A DNA stretch of 64,000 nucleotides from Planifilum fimeticola (GCF_003001905.1 NZ_PVNE01000011.1:1-64000), one strand, 5' to 3'; counted from the first letter of the stretch, positions 1-7,690 are shown. Notes: a model not told the origin generated them from the sequence alone. A program made the numbers and translations.

Positions 1-94
1 CGGCGGGCGGACGCCCGGGGCCTGGTTTCGGTTTGGGGAGCAGGGGCTCAATCACAGCCCATTGTTCGTCTGTCAGCTCATGTCTCGTACTCAT
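1..94 (-). mobile_element. IS5-family transposase, N-terminal fragment cut by window edge
   Basis: On the minus strand an ATG at 94 opens a frame that runs off the left edge of the window. It reads MSTRHELTDEQWAVIEPLLP and continues with a proline/glycine-rich stretch (KPKPGPGRPP). This is the typical start of IS5-group transposases (DUF4096-type N-terminus, 'LTDEQWAxIEPLLP'). Only about 31 residues are visible, so the catalytic DDE region and completeness cannot be judged. It lies 9 bases downstream of the 41-aa peptide gene, and insertion here may have truncated whatever followed that gene. Confidence 0.8.
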
Positions 95-103
95 ACTTCC
101 ATT

Positions 104-229
104 TTACATTGGCAGATCATGTTTTTGAAATAGCTTGTAGGTAACATAGGACGCTGCGCTAACTCCCCCTACCACAATTAATGAGATAAAAGCAATCAAA
201 GTAGTAACCATTTTAATTTTTTCCTTCAT
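104..229 (-). CDS. 41-aa single-span membrane peptide
   Basis: This gene is too short for automatic calling, but it has an ATG at 229 preceded by GGAGAGGAG about 9 bases upstream. The product is 41 residues. It has a basic N-terminus (MKEKIK), a hydrophobic helix at about residues 7-26 rich in I, V, L, A and G, and a short polar C-terminus ending KHDLPM. It follows the lantibiotic-leader-like ORF (280-357) on the same strand after 50 bases and could be co-transcribed with it. It contains no cysteine. It is not recognised; a small immunity, holin-like or signalling peptide is possible. The AT-rich composition differs from the GC-rich genome, which suggests transfer. Confidence 0.55.
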   Translation of the reverse strand: MKEKIKMVTTLIAFISLIVVGGVSAASYVTYKLFQKHDLPM

Positions 230-279
230 GATTCGATCTCCTCTCCCTAGAAATATTTTCTCTAAATAATCGATTTTCC

Positions 280-357
280 TTAAGCTAAATTAGGTTGTAC
301 AATGTTGTCTTGCTTTTTGACAACAATGTCCAAATCAAAATCATCAAACTTAGCCAT
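280..357 (-). CDS. Subtilin-type lantibiotic leader without core peptide (25 aa)
   Basis: On the minus strand, ATG 357 follows GGGGGAGTGAAGG, a strong RBS. The product begins MAKFDDFDLDIVVKKQDN and ends IVQPNLA before TAA. The first ten residues match the class I lanthipeptide leader box (FDLD/FNLD) and are nearly identical to the remembered subtilin leader, which begins MSKFDDFDLD. Translation stops at about the place where LanP would cleave, so there is no Ser/Thr/Cys core. Either it is a truncated precursor gene or a leader-only peptide. No LanB, LanC, LanT or LanP gene is in the window. Downstream on the same strand is the 41-aa membrane peptide. Confidence 0.6.
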   Translation of the reverse strand: MAKFDDFDLDIVVKKQDNIVQPNLA

Positions 358-400
358 CCTTCACTCCCCCTTTCCCTCTTGGTATCTATCATTAACTACT

Positions 401-465
401 GATGATGAAAGGATTCACAATCCAACAAATTATTCAATCCTTTCTCATCAAATAGTTAATGTCAA
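401..465 (-). promoter_or_regulatory. Putative promoter/operator of the leader ORF with inverted repeat
   Basis: A TTGACA hexamer lies at 465-460 on the minus strand, about 100 bases upstream of the leader start. Just downstream is an inverted repeat, GATGATGAAAGGATT (401-415) against AATCCTTTCTCATC (436-449), 14 bp with one bulged base and a 20-base spacer. No convincing -10 box sits at 17 bp, so the promoter may need an activator. The repeat could be an operator or an attenuator stem. Confidence 0.35.
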
Positions 466-516
466 AACTAAAAAACTTCTTTTCGGTACTTAACGTATAT
501 AAGTTGAATTAAAGAT

Positions 517-993
517 TTACAACTGAACACACAAACGATCGATCGTTTGTTCTGGTTTCTGGTTGATTCGCTGAATAAAGGCTTGGACATTCTTTCTAAT
601 TTCTTGCACACTCGAATAGAACACGTTGTAAATCACGTCTGATTTCAGCCATTTCCATAGCCCTTCAATCAAGTTCAATTGCGGACTGTATGGTGGCAAA
701 AAGACGAGCTCTAACCGATCTTCGTGTTCTTTTAAAAATGGCTGAATGAGTTTGGCATGGTGAATTCGAGCGTTATCTAAAATCATCACTATTTTGCCTG
801 TGGGATAGCGTTCTAACACAAGTTGAAGAAATCGAAGAAATGTTTCCGCGTCATAGCGTTCTTCTTCGATGCAAAACACTTCCCCTGTTTCGTAGTTCAA
901 CGTGCCAATCAGCTTCAGCCCTTGATGTTTTCCAAACGTCGGAATGATTCGTTGTTTTCCTTTGACAAACCATGTTTTTTGAATCGCTTGTAC
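517..993 (-). pseudogene. IS630-family transposase, 5'-truncated
   Basis: The minus-strand frame 993-517 encodes the C-terminal half of an IS630/Tc1-type DDE transposase. It contains TWFVKGKQRIIPTFGKHQG, then the second aspartate motif (MILDNARIHHA) and the final catalytic motif (LPPYSPQLNLIEGLWKWLK). The frame meets a stop at 996-994, immediately upstream of QAIQKTW, where an intact protein would continue with its first Asp region and N-terminal HTH. The element is therefore a remnant and cannot transpose on its own. It separates the lantibiotic-like island from the GC-rich chromosome. Confidence 0.85.
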
Positions 994-1048
994 TCAAGGA
1001 AACCTCAGTGGTTGGTTAAATGAGGGCGATCTTTATTAACAAGTTTGT

Positions 1049-1218
1049 TATAATCGGGGCTTACGCTTTGTAGGAGGTAAGATTCGTGTATTCGGCGCCT
1101 CCCCGCTTTGAACGCGTAAATTTCATACCGTTCAAAGCCTCTGCTTGTTTACCCACAGGCCGTAAGCGATCATTTCATTTTTTCAGGGATAAGGCAGCAT
1201 GGGCTGCCTTTTTATTTT
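1049..1218 (+). ncRNA. Unidentified structured RNA with three-way junction and terminator
   Basis: A TATAAT box (1049-1054) precedes a segment with three perfect stems: P1 GCTTACG (1059-1065) with CGTAAGC (1161-1167), P2 GGAGG (1073-1077) with CCTCC (1098-1102), and P3 CTTTGAACG (1106-1114) with CGTTCAAAG (1129-1137). P1 encloses P2 and P3, which is a riboswitch-like three-way junction. A strong intrinsic terminator follows (AAGGCAGC-ATG-GGCTGCCTT plus U-rich tail, 1191-1218). It does not match the conserved cores I know for SAM, TPP, FMN, lysine, purine, yybP-ykoY, T-box or SRP RNA. It may be a free small RNA or a leader acting on the ZIP transporter 290 bases downstream. Confidence 0.5.
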
Positions 1219-1510
1219 TGATAGGACCTGCCAAGGGTCCGTTGATTGACGAAAGCCGTCGGGTCGGTCCAAACCGTTATCGTGCTCCGCTTCACACATG
1301 CTTGTTTCGCTGTGCTCGCGGGAGTCGGCTGAGTGTGCTCCGCCCGCCGCCCAGGGGAACCCATCGAATCCGACAAAACGGAAAACCGGTGATAACCGCC
1401 GGAGTCGTCTCATACATCCTAAAACAAACCCTTTATTTTGCAATCCGCCTCTGCAGGATGCCGGAGGGGCCGCTCCCTGCAGATTGTGGCGATCAAAAGG
1501 AGGAAAAGCG
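1219..1510 (+). other. Leader region before the ZIP gene; no gene seen
   Basis: No credible ORF is present. Short inverted repeats occur (GGACC/GGTCC at 1224-1240; CTGCAGG and CCTGCAG around 1450-1481). The RBS AAAGGAGG at 1496-1503 belongs to the ZIP gene. The in-frame ATG at 1298 has no RBS and would add about 70 residues unlike ZIP proteins. Confidence 0.5.
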
Positions 1511-2626
1511 ATGGCGGTTTGGGGATGGGTGGCGGTCTCCGCCCTGGGATACCTCCTCGGCGGATGTGCGATCTGGTGGAAAAAACACTGGTCACAGCAG
1601 GGTCTTCAGGCGCTCTTGGCCGTCAGCACCGGAGTGTTGCTGGCGGTGGCCATTCTGGGCATGCTTCCCCACGGATTGGCCGAATCGCCAAACGGAATCC
1701 CCTGGGTTCTCGCAGGGCTGCTTGCCGCCTGCGGGTTGCAGCGATGGCTCGGAAGAAGGGAGAAAAAGAAGATTCATTCTCCGGGAGCGATGTGGGGAGC
1801 CTTGACCGGAATGGGAATCCACTCCTTTTTCGAAGGGGTGGCCCTGGGAGTCGGGTTTCACACCGACGCCCGCCTGGGGCTGGCGGTGTTGTCCGCTTTG
1901 GTGTTGCACAAGTTCCCGGAGGGAGTGGCGATCGCCTCCCTCGCGGTGGCCGACGGAAAGAGAAAAAAAGCGATGGCGGCCGTCGGAATCCTGGCCGCCA
2001 GCACCGCCCTGGGAACCGGAACGGCGCTCGCCGTGGCGGAAATTTCGGCGGCGGGCATTCCGCTTTTGTTTTCCTCGGGCATTCTGCTTTATATCGCGGG
2101 GACTGAATTGTGGCCGGCGGTCAACCGAAGGCGCGGCTGGGGCGGCATGGGGTGGCTCCTGTCCGGCATTTTGCTGTACGGGCTTTTGGGATGGGGAAGC
2201 GAGCTTCTCGCCCCGGCGGATGCCCATCCCCACACGCACCACACGGCCTCACCTTCTATCGAATCCGCCTCCCACTCCATGTCCCACCATCACGCTCCGC
2301 TGGAGGTTCCCGGGGGATTGCCGGCGCCCGAGGTTGAAATGAAGGTGGAGCCGGATGCGAAGGGGGGATGGAACATCCACGTGTCCACTTCCCACTTCCG
2401 GTTCGCTCCGGAACGGGTCAACGGGGATCCCCGCCCGGGAGAAGGGCACGCCCATCTATACGTGGACGGTCGGAAAGTCGCCCGCCTGTACGCCCCCTGG
2501 TTCCACCTGGATTCGCTCCCTTCGGGAACCCACACCCTGCGGGTGGAGTTGAACAGCAACGATCATCGCCCCCTGACGCACCGGGGAAAGAAAATCGAAG
2601 ACAGCGTCACCCTGTCGGTTCGGTGA
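1511..2626 (+). CDS. ZIP-family divalent metal transporter with extra C-terminal domain
   Basis: 371 aa; start ATG 1511 is chosen because AAAGGAGG lies 7 bases upstream. Residues 1-235 form a ZIP permease with several hydrophobic segments and both signature helices, HSFFEGVALG and HKFPEGVAIA, whose His/Glu residues bind Zn2+/Fe2+/Mn2+. A linker rich in His (HPHTHHT, HSMSHHH) follows. After it comes a roughly 90-residue soluble domain containing GEGHAHLYVDG, WFHLDSLPSG and NDHRPL, similar in style to small secreted metal-associated domains of the DUF6130/DUF4399 kind. ZIP proteins usually end after about 250-310 residues, so this looks like a transporter fused to an extracytoplasmic domain. 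The exact metal is unknown. Confidence 0.8.
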   Translation: MAVWGWVAVSALGYLLGGCAIWWKKHWSQQGLQALLAVSTGVLLAVAILGMLPHGLAESPNGIPWVLAGLLAACGLQRWLGRREKKKIHSPGAMWGALTGMGIHSFFEGVALGVGFHTDARLGLAVLSALVLHKFPEGVAIASLAVADGKRKKAMAAVGILAASTALGTGTALAVAEISAAGIPLLFSSGILLYIAGTELWPAVNRRRGWGGMGWLLSGILLYGLLGWGSELLAPADAHPHTHHTASPSIESASHSMSHHHAPLEVPGGLPAPEVEMKVEPDAKGGWNIHVSTSHFRFAPERVNGDPRPGEGHAHLYVDGRKVARLYAPWFHLDSLPSGTHTLRVELNSNDHRPLTHRGKKIEDSVTLSVR

Positions 2627-2742
2627 AAATTGAACAGGAAGCGAATCGCCCCGCCATTCCCTTGCACCGCTTGCCCCGGGGACAGTGCCCGCACCTGAAG
2701 CACCAACACAAAAGGCCGCCCCGAAACGGAGCGGCTTCCGGC

Positions 2743-2823
2743 GATTGACAACGTATCAAGAGGAAAGCGATTTTTCATCGAGCGACTCGCCACTTCCCGG
2801 AGCCGAGGCGAAAAAACGCATCC
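2743..2823 (-). repeat. Interspersed palindromic element B, copy 1 (minus orientation)
   Basis: Read on the minus strand it has the same order as the copy at 63870-63955: GCGTTTTTTCGCCTCGGC, a spacer, a degenerate GAAAAATCGC arm, then CTTGATACGTTGTCAAT. It lies between convergent ZIP and amidohydrolase genes. Confidence 0.65.
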
Positions 2824-2856
2824 CGATTTCCGGCTCCGAGGTTTGTCGGCAGTCTC

Positions 2857-2884
2857 AAGCCGCCATCCAAGGAGGCGGCTTTCT
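2857..2884. terminator. Bidirectional hairpin between ZIP and amidohydrolase
   Basis: AAGCCGCC-ATCCAAGG-AGGCGGCTT with T-rich sequence on the plus side (TTTCTTGATT). It sits just after the stop of the minus-strand amidohydrolase. Confidence 0.6.
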
Positions 2885-2887
2885 TGA

Positions 2888-4498
2888 TTATCCCTCGTAA
2901 CCGATCCGCCCGTTGACCAGGGTCATCATCACCCGGGCCTCCGGCAGCTCCTCCGGATCGACCTCCAACGGATTTCGATCGAAAACGGTCACGTCGGCCC
3001 ATTTGCCGGCGGAAAGGGTGCCCCGCTCCTTTTCCTCCCCGGCGGCGAAGGCGCTTCCCCGGGTGAAGAGGGCCAGCGCTTCCTTCGGGGTGAGCCGTTC
3101 TCCTGGAGAATAACCTTCCGGGGGCCCCTCCCCTCCGGGCGGGCGTCGGGTGATGGCCGCATGAATCCCCAACAGGGGGTCCATCGGTTCGATGGGAGCA
3201 TCGCTTCCCCCGGCACAGACCAATCCCTCCCGAAGCATCGTCTTGAAGGCGTAGGCGAAGGGAGAAAGCTCCGGCCCCAATCGATCCATCACCCAGGGAA
3301 AGTCTCCGGCGACGAACCGGGGCTGGATATCCAGCACCACCGGCAGCCTTTTCAGCCGTGCGATGAGGTCCCGCCTCAGCACCGAGGCGTGGATCAGCCG
3401 GTCGGGCAGGCGCCTTCTTCCCTCACCGGGAATCGCCTCCAACACCCGGATGACCCGCTCCGCCGCCAGATCCCCGATCGCGTGAACGGCGATGGGATAC
3501 CCCATCCTGCGGGCTCTTCCCGCCAGTTCCGACATTTCCTCCCGGGAGTGGACGGCCATGCCCGTACGTTCCGGGTCATCGCGGTAGGGCCTGCTGAGGA
3601 GAGCGGTGCGTCCGCCCAAGGAGCCGTCGGCGAAGATCTTGACTCCTCCGACGGTGACCCATTCGTCGCCGTCCCCCGCACGGATGCCCAGTTCCTCCGC
3701 CTCTCCCAGATGAGGATGGTAGATCAGGTGGTGGGTGCGAAAGGGGTTCCCTTCCTTCACCAGCTCGCGATAAATCCGGAGGGTGTCGGAGATGCTTCCC
3801 AACTCGCGCAGATCGTCGGTATGGGCCCCCGTCAACCCGCGGGAAAGGGCGTATTTTACGGCCTGTCGGACCATCTCCTTCCACTGGCCAAAAGTGGGAC
3901 GGGGCTGCGCGTCGAGGAAGGGCCGGGAAGCCTCCTCATAGATCAAGCCGTTCAGCCTCCCCGAGGCGTCGCGGCCGTAGGCTCCCCGCGGCGGATCAGG
4001 AGCATCCTCGGCCACTTTCGCAGCCCGAAAGGCCGCCGAATTGGCCAGACGGACATGGTGACAAACCCGGGTCAGCAGGACCGGATGGCCGGGAGCGACG
4101 TCATCCAGCTCCTCCCGGGTGGGAATTTCCCCTTCCCGAAACCGGTTCTCATCCCAATTGGACCCCAGGACCCATTCCCCCGGAGGGGTCTTCGCCACCC
4201 GCTCCCGGAGCAGCCGAAGCATCTCCTCTTTGGAACGGGTTCGGGAAAAGTCGATCAACAGGAACTTCCTCCCGAACATGGCCAGGTGGAGGTGGCTGTC
4301 CACCAGGCCGGGCACGGCAAAGCCCCCCTGCAGATCGATCCGGCGGACACCTGCGCGTCCGTGCTGCAGCTCCACCTCTTCGCGGTCCCCGAGGGCGACG
4401 ATGCGACCCTTTTCCACATACAGGGCTTCCGCCTCCGGCCTTTCCGCATCCAACGTGAAGATCCGTCCGCCCGTCAACAGCACCTTCTCCATCGGCAT
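2888..4498 (-). CDS. Amidohydrolase family 3 (YtcJ-like) metal-dependent hydrolase
   Basis: 536 aa. The start ATG 4498 follows AAGGAGAGGGG; the longer in-frame version lacks an RBS and would overlap rlmD. It starts with the usual small beta-domain (GRIFTLDAERPEAEALYVEKG), then metal-binding HxH in VDSHLHLAMFG at about residues 65-75. Later come GVKIFADGSLGGRTA, HAIGDLAAERVI, the metal Asp region GGSDAPIEPMDPL, and the closing GKWADVTVFDRNPL. The family hydrolyses C-N bonds of cyclic amides and N-acyl substrates; the true substrate cannot be deduced. It lies 22 bases after rlmD on the same strand, so it is probably co-transcribed with it. Confidence 0.85.
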   Translation of the reverse strand: MPMEKVLLTGGRIFTLDAERPEAEALYVEKGRIVALGDREEVELQHGRAGVRRIDLQGGFAVPGLVDSHLHLAMFGRKFLLIDFSRTRSKEEMLRLLRERVAKTPPGEWVLGSNWDENRFREGEIPTREELDDVAPGHPVLLTRVCHHVRLANSAAFRAAKVAEDAPDPPRGAYGRDASGRLNGLIYEEASRPFLDAQPRPTFGQWKEMVRQAVKYALSRGLTGAHTDDLRELGSISDTLRIYRELVKEGNPFRTHHLIYHPHLGEAEELGIRAGDGDEWVTVGGVKIFADGSLGGRTALLSRPYRDDPERTGMAVHSREEMSELAGRARRMGYPIAVHAIGDLAAERVIRVLEAIPGEGRRRLPDRLIHASVLRRDLIARLKRLPVVLDIQPRFVAGDFPWVMDRLGPELSPFAYAFKTMLREGLVCAGGSDAPIEPMDPLLGIHAAITRRPPGGEGPPEGYSPGERLTPKEALALFTRGSAFAAGEEKERGTLSAGKWADVTVFDRNPLEVDPEELPEARVMMTLVNGRIGYEG

Positions 4499-4520
4499 CC
4501 CCTCTCCTTTCTGCATCCGG

Positions 4521-5912
4521 TCAGGCTTTTTCCCCATCCCATTCCAGCGTGCAAACCGCCTCCACATGGGAGGTCTGCGGAAACATGTCCACCGGGACGA
4601 TCCGGCCGATCCGGTATCCCCCCTCCAGAAGACGTGCGGAATCCTTGGCCAGGGTGGAGGGGTTGCAGGAAACGTATATCAGCCGTGGCACCTTTACCCG
4701 GATCAGGGCGTCGATCAGTTCCCCTCCCAGTCCGGTCCGGGGCGGATCGACGATCACCACGTCGGGCCGAAATCCCTCCGACACCCGTCGGGGAAGCCAT
4801 TCTTCGGCGCGCCCCACGTGGTATTCCGCGTTGTTGATCCCGTTTCGGCGGGCGTTTTCCCGGGCGTCCCGGACGGCTTCGGGGACCGTGTCCATCCCGA
4901 TCACCCGGCCCGCCTCCGGAGCCAGCCACAGACCGATCGTTCCCACCCCGCAGTAGGCATCCACCACGGTCTCCCGCCCGGTGAGGGATGCCGCCCGTCT
5001 CACCTCGTCGTACAGTTTGACCGTCTGTACCGGATTCAGCTGAAAAAAGGAGGGAGCGGAAAGGGCGTAAATCCGTTCGTCCAGCACTTCGCGGATCGCA
5101 TCCGCCCCCCACAGCACCCGGCTTCGTTCCCCCCACACCGCGGAGGTTCGCCGGGGATTGACATTAAGAACGATGCTGGCCAGCCGGGGCAGGCATTCCC
5201 TCAGCCGCTTCACCAGGCTCTTCTCCCGGGGAAGATCGGGAGTGCGACTGATCAGCACCAACTGAACCTCCCCCGTTTGAAGGCCGATCCGCGCCACGAG
5301 ATGGCGGAGGGAACCGGTGTGCTTACGCTCATCATATATCGGAATTTCCAGCTCCTCCACCACCCTGCGGGCCTCCTCCAGGGTCCGATTCACTTCCGGA
5401 TGCTGTACGGCGCAATCCCCCATTTCGATCAGCCGGTGGGACCTGACGGAATACATTCCCATTTTCACGCGCCCGCCGATCCGCTTCAGCGGCAATTGCG
5501 CCTTGTTCCGGTATCGCCAGGGATCGTCCATTCCCACCGCGGGGGCGATGGGCAAATTCTTCAGGCCTGTGTAACGGGAAAAGGCCTCCTTCAGAAGCTC
5601 CCTTTTCAAGCGGAGCTGAAAGGGGTAATCAATGTGCTGCAGTTGACAACCGCCGCATTCCTCGTAGACGGGGCACGGAGGTTCTCTCCGGTGCGTTGAG
5701 GGTTTGAGGACGCGAAGGAGGCGAGCCCGGACAAACCCCCGCCCCTCCTCAAACACCCTGGCCAACACCGTCTCCCCGGGAATCGCCCGCTCGACGAACA
5801 CCACCTTTTTTCGAAAGTATCCGATCCCTTCTCCATTGATCCCCATCCGGCGTACCGGAAGCCGGATCACCTGCCCTTCGGCTAGGCGCACAGATTGTTC
5901 GGTTTTGTTCAT
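4521..5912 (-). CDS. rlmD: 23S rRNA (uracil-5-)-methyltransferase, RlmD/RlmCD type
   Basis: 463 aa. The start ATG 5912 has AAAGGAA upstream; the much longer open frame to 6371 overlaps hom and is rejected. The order is a TRAM-like N-terminal domain, the iron-sulfur motif CPVYEECGGCQLQH, the SAM-binding region with DAYCGVGTIGLWLA and VIVDPPRTGLG, and the catalytic motif YVSCNPSTLAKD. These are hallmarks of RumA/TrmA-family enzymes that make m5U at 23S rRNA U747/U1939. Firmicute members often do both sites (RlmCD), which sequence alone cannot decide. A promoter should lie in 5913-5945. Confidence 0.92.
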   Translation of the reverse strand: MNKTEQSVRLAEGQVIRLPVRRMGINGEGIGYFRKKVVFVERAIPGETVLARVFEEGRGFVRARLLRVLKPSTHRREPPCPVYEECGGCQLQHIDYPFQLRLKRELLKEAFSRYTGLKNLPIAPAVGMDDPWRYRNKAQLPLKRIGGRVKMGMYSVRSHRLIEMGDCAVQHPEVNRTLEEARRVVEELEIPIYDERKHTGSLRHLVARIGLQTGEVQLVLISRTPDLPREKSLVKRLRECLPRLASIVLNVNPRRTSAVWGERSRVLWGADAIREVLDERIYALSAPSFFQLNPVQTVKLYDEVRRAASLTGRETVVDAYCGVGTIGLWLAPEAGRVIGMDTVPEAVRDARENARRNGINNAEYHVGRAEEWLPRRVSEGFRPDVVIVDPPRTGLGGELIDALIRVKVPRLIYVSCNPSTLAKDSARLLEGGYRIGRIVPVDMFPQTSHVEAVCTLEWDGEKA

Positions 5913-5945
5913 CTTTTTCCGTTCCTTTCCCTGCCGGTTGCCGGC

Positions 5946-5990
5946 GAAAAGAAAAATGCCTGTGCGGCCATCATACCACACAGGCAGTCC
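5946..5990 (-). terminator. Intrinsic terminator of hom
   Basis: On the minus strand TGCCTGTG pairs with CACAGGCA around a 13-base loop and is followed by TTTTTCTTTT, just after the hom stop codon at 6002. Confidence 0.85.
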
Positions 5991-6001
5991 CTTTTCCCAC
6001 T

Positions 6002-7315
6002 TCACTGAGCCGAACTGATCTTCGCCTCCCGTTCGGCGCCGACGGGCTCCGGCGTACCCAGCAGGGGGCGAAAGACGACCCTCTCCGCCTCCAGCTCCAG
6101 TTCCTCCGTCAATTTCTCCTGAAGGGACGGATCCCAGCGGCGCAAAATCAACGCCAGCGCGCTTCGCTCGTCCCCCGGCAACCAGGCGACATCCACGGCC
6201 GAAGTTCCGAACCGTTTCAATCGCTCCTTCACTTGTTGGGAGATATCGGAGCCGAGGCGATCCTTCGTCTCGATGAAGGCGAAGCGCGCTCCCCCCTCTT
6301 CCCAGACGGGGAGAACCAGCGGACGCCGGTAGGACAGCGGCCGGGGAAGGGGGAGACGGAAAAGGTTGCAAAGGTCCTCCACCATGGCGCTGGCGGTGGG
6401 CTGTTCCCCCGCTCCCTGGCCGACCAGCGTCACGTCCTGAACCGTGTCCGCTTCGATATGGATGGCGTTGTAGACACCGTTGATGCCGGACAGGGGATGG
6501 GAAAGGGGAACCAGGGTGGGCCCCACCTGCAGGGCAACGGGACCTTCCTCCCCGAACTGCTCCGCCTTGGCCAGCAGTTTGATCCTATACCCCAACCGGT
6601 GGGCCAATTCCAGCTCCGCGGGCGAAATATCGGTGATGCCCCGCCGTGCGATCTCGTCGACGGGCACCACGGCTCCGAAGGCGAGACGGCTGAGAATCGT
6701 CAGCTTGTGGGCGGCATCAAATCCCTCCACATCGGCGGTGGGATCGGCCTCCGCGTAACCCAGCCGCTGGGCCTCTGCCAGCACTTCCTCAAAGGAGCGC
6801 TGATGTTCCCCCATCTGCGTCAAAATGAAATTGGTGGTGCCGTTCAAGATCCCGGAAACGCGCAGAATCCGGTTCGCCTTCAGGAAATGCTGCAGGGTGC
6901 CCAGCACCGGAATCCCGCCGCCGACACTGGCTTCATACAGGAGCTGAACCCCGTGCTCCTGGGCCAGCTTTTCCAATTCCGCTCCATGTTTGGCGATCAG
7001 TTCCTTGTTGGCCGTCACCACGTGGCATCGGGAGCGGATGGCCCGTTCGATGTAAGTTCGGGCAGGCTCCACCCCGCCCATCGCTTCCATGACCACATCG
7101 ACCCCTGTCGCCATGATCTCCTCGAACCGGGTAGTGAGCAGGTTTTTCACTCCGTCCACTTTCCGCTTCTTGTTCGGATCGCGCACCAGGATGTGCTTGA
7201 CTTCGAACAGGAGTCCGGTTCGGCGTGCGATCACATCCTGATTGCTTTGGAGCATTTTGTACACGCCGGTTCCCACGGTCCCCAGCCCCAACAGGGCCAC
7301 ATCGATCCGGTCCAC
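6002..7315 (-). CDS. hom: Homoserine dehydrogenase
   Basis: 437 aa; catalyses NAD(P)H reduction of aspartate semialdehyde to homoserine, the branch to Thr and Met. The GTG start at 7315 follows AGGGAGGG 8 bases upstream; the longer frame would translate the riboswitch. Visible are the N-terminal Rossmann motif VALLGLGTVGTGVYKML, the catalytic-domain signature region GILNGTTNFILTQM, the stretch LGYAEADPTADVEGFDAAHK, and a C-terminal ACT-like regulatory region (FAFIETKDRLGSDI...). It is single-gene, under an S-box riboswitch, which ties expression to SAM level. A monofunctional enzyme (no aspartokinase domain), as usual in Bacilli. Confidence 0.95.
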   Translation of the reverse strand: MDRIDVALLGLGTVGTGVYKMLQSNQDVIARRTGLLFEVKHILVRDPNKKRKVDGVKNLLTTRFEEIMATGVDVVMEAMGGVEPARTYIERAIRSRCHVVTANKELIAKHGAELEKLAQEHGVQLLYEASVGGGIPVLGTLQHFLKANRILRVSGILNGTTNFILTQMGEHQRSFEEVLAEAQRLGYAEADPTADVEGFDAAHKLTILSRLAFGAVVPVDEIARRGITDISPAELELAHRLGYRIKLLAKAEQFGEEGPVALQVGPTLVPLSHPLSGINGVYNAIHIEADTVQDVTLVGQGAGEQPTASAMVEDLCNLFRLPLPRPLSYRRPLVLPVWEEGGARFAFIETKDRLGSDISQQVKERLKRFGTSAVDVAWLPGDERSALALILRRWDPSLQEKLTEELELEAERVVFRPLLGTPEPVGAEREAKISSAQ

Positions 7316-7345
7316 TCCGCTTCCCTCCCTGTGCATTGGATAAAA

Positions 7346-7535
7346 TGAAAACCCTCTTCGAATAAGAAGAGGGTATGTAAACGCAACATCCATACCCCGC
7401 TCCTTATCTCTCAGCGCCCCCGGCACTGCAGGAATTGGCACCTTTGCCCCTGGAAAGCACCCCGTGGGTGCCAAGGCAAGGTTGCCGGGCTTCATCGGGC
7501 CAGTCCCTCCACCTCTCTGGATAACGAGTCGGGTC
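7346..7535 (-). promoter_or_regulatory. SAM-I (S-box) riboswitch with terminator
   Basis: The minus strand carries the S-box core: TTATCCAGAGAGGTGGAGGG, then ACTGGCCCGATGAAGCCCGG, CAACC, a P3 helix, GGTGCCAATTCCTGC, and the closing GAGAGATAAGGAG (aptamer about 7530-7400). The expression platform ends with ACCCTCTTC-TTATTC-GAAGAGGGT followed by TTTTCATTTT (7374-7346), 30 bases before the hom start. High SAM should cause termination. Confidence 0.95.
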
Positions 7536-7560
7536 AAGCTATGCAATTTAATTAGTCCTT

Positions 7561-7589
7561 ATTATCTTACAGCGGACCCCCTTTGTCAA
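7561..7589 (-). promoter_or_regulatory. Sigma-A type promoter of the S-box/hom unit
   Basis: TTGACA (7589-7584) and GATAAT (7566-7561) are separated by 17 bases, about 30 bases upstream of the aptamer. Confidence 0.8.
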
Positions 7590-7656
7590 ATCTTTTTTTT
7601 GTCCAAAACGATTTTTTCTATTTGAACGGTTCCGCCTCCTCGGCTCGGAGATTGCA

Positions 7657-7686
7657 CATGAAAACGGCCCGGTCGCCGGGCCGTTT
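7657..7686 (-). terminator. Terminator of the spore protein gene
   Basis: AACGGCCCGG-CGA-CCGGGCCGTT followed by TTCATG on the minus strand, directly after the stop at 7691. Confidence 0.65.
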
Positions 7687-7690
7687 CACC

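Noticed and set aside
302-493. Plus-strand 63-aa ORF
   Set aside because: No RBS; antisense to the better-supported leader ORF and its upstream repeat.
1059-1167. Structured RNA tested against SRP RNA, 6S, yybP-ykoY and T-box
   Set aside because: None of their conserved sequence cores is present, so no family name is given.
1298-1510. N-terminal extension of the ZIP protein from ATG 1298
   Set aside because: No RBS at 1298, a strong RBS before ATG 1511, and the extra residues are unlike ZIP proteins.
3161-4837. Long plus-strand open frame (558 codons) across the amidohydrolase and rlmD
   Set aside because: It is antisense to two well-supported genes, has no RBS and reads as low-complexity His/Pro/Arg; typical GC-rich shadow frame.
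7316-7546. 77-residue N-terminal extension of homoserine dehydrogenase
   Set aside because: This DNA is the S-box riboswitch and its terminator; the RBS supports GTG 7315.
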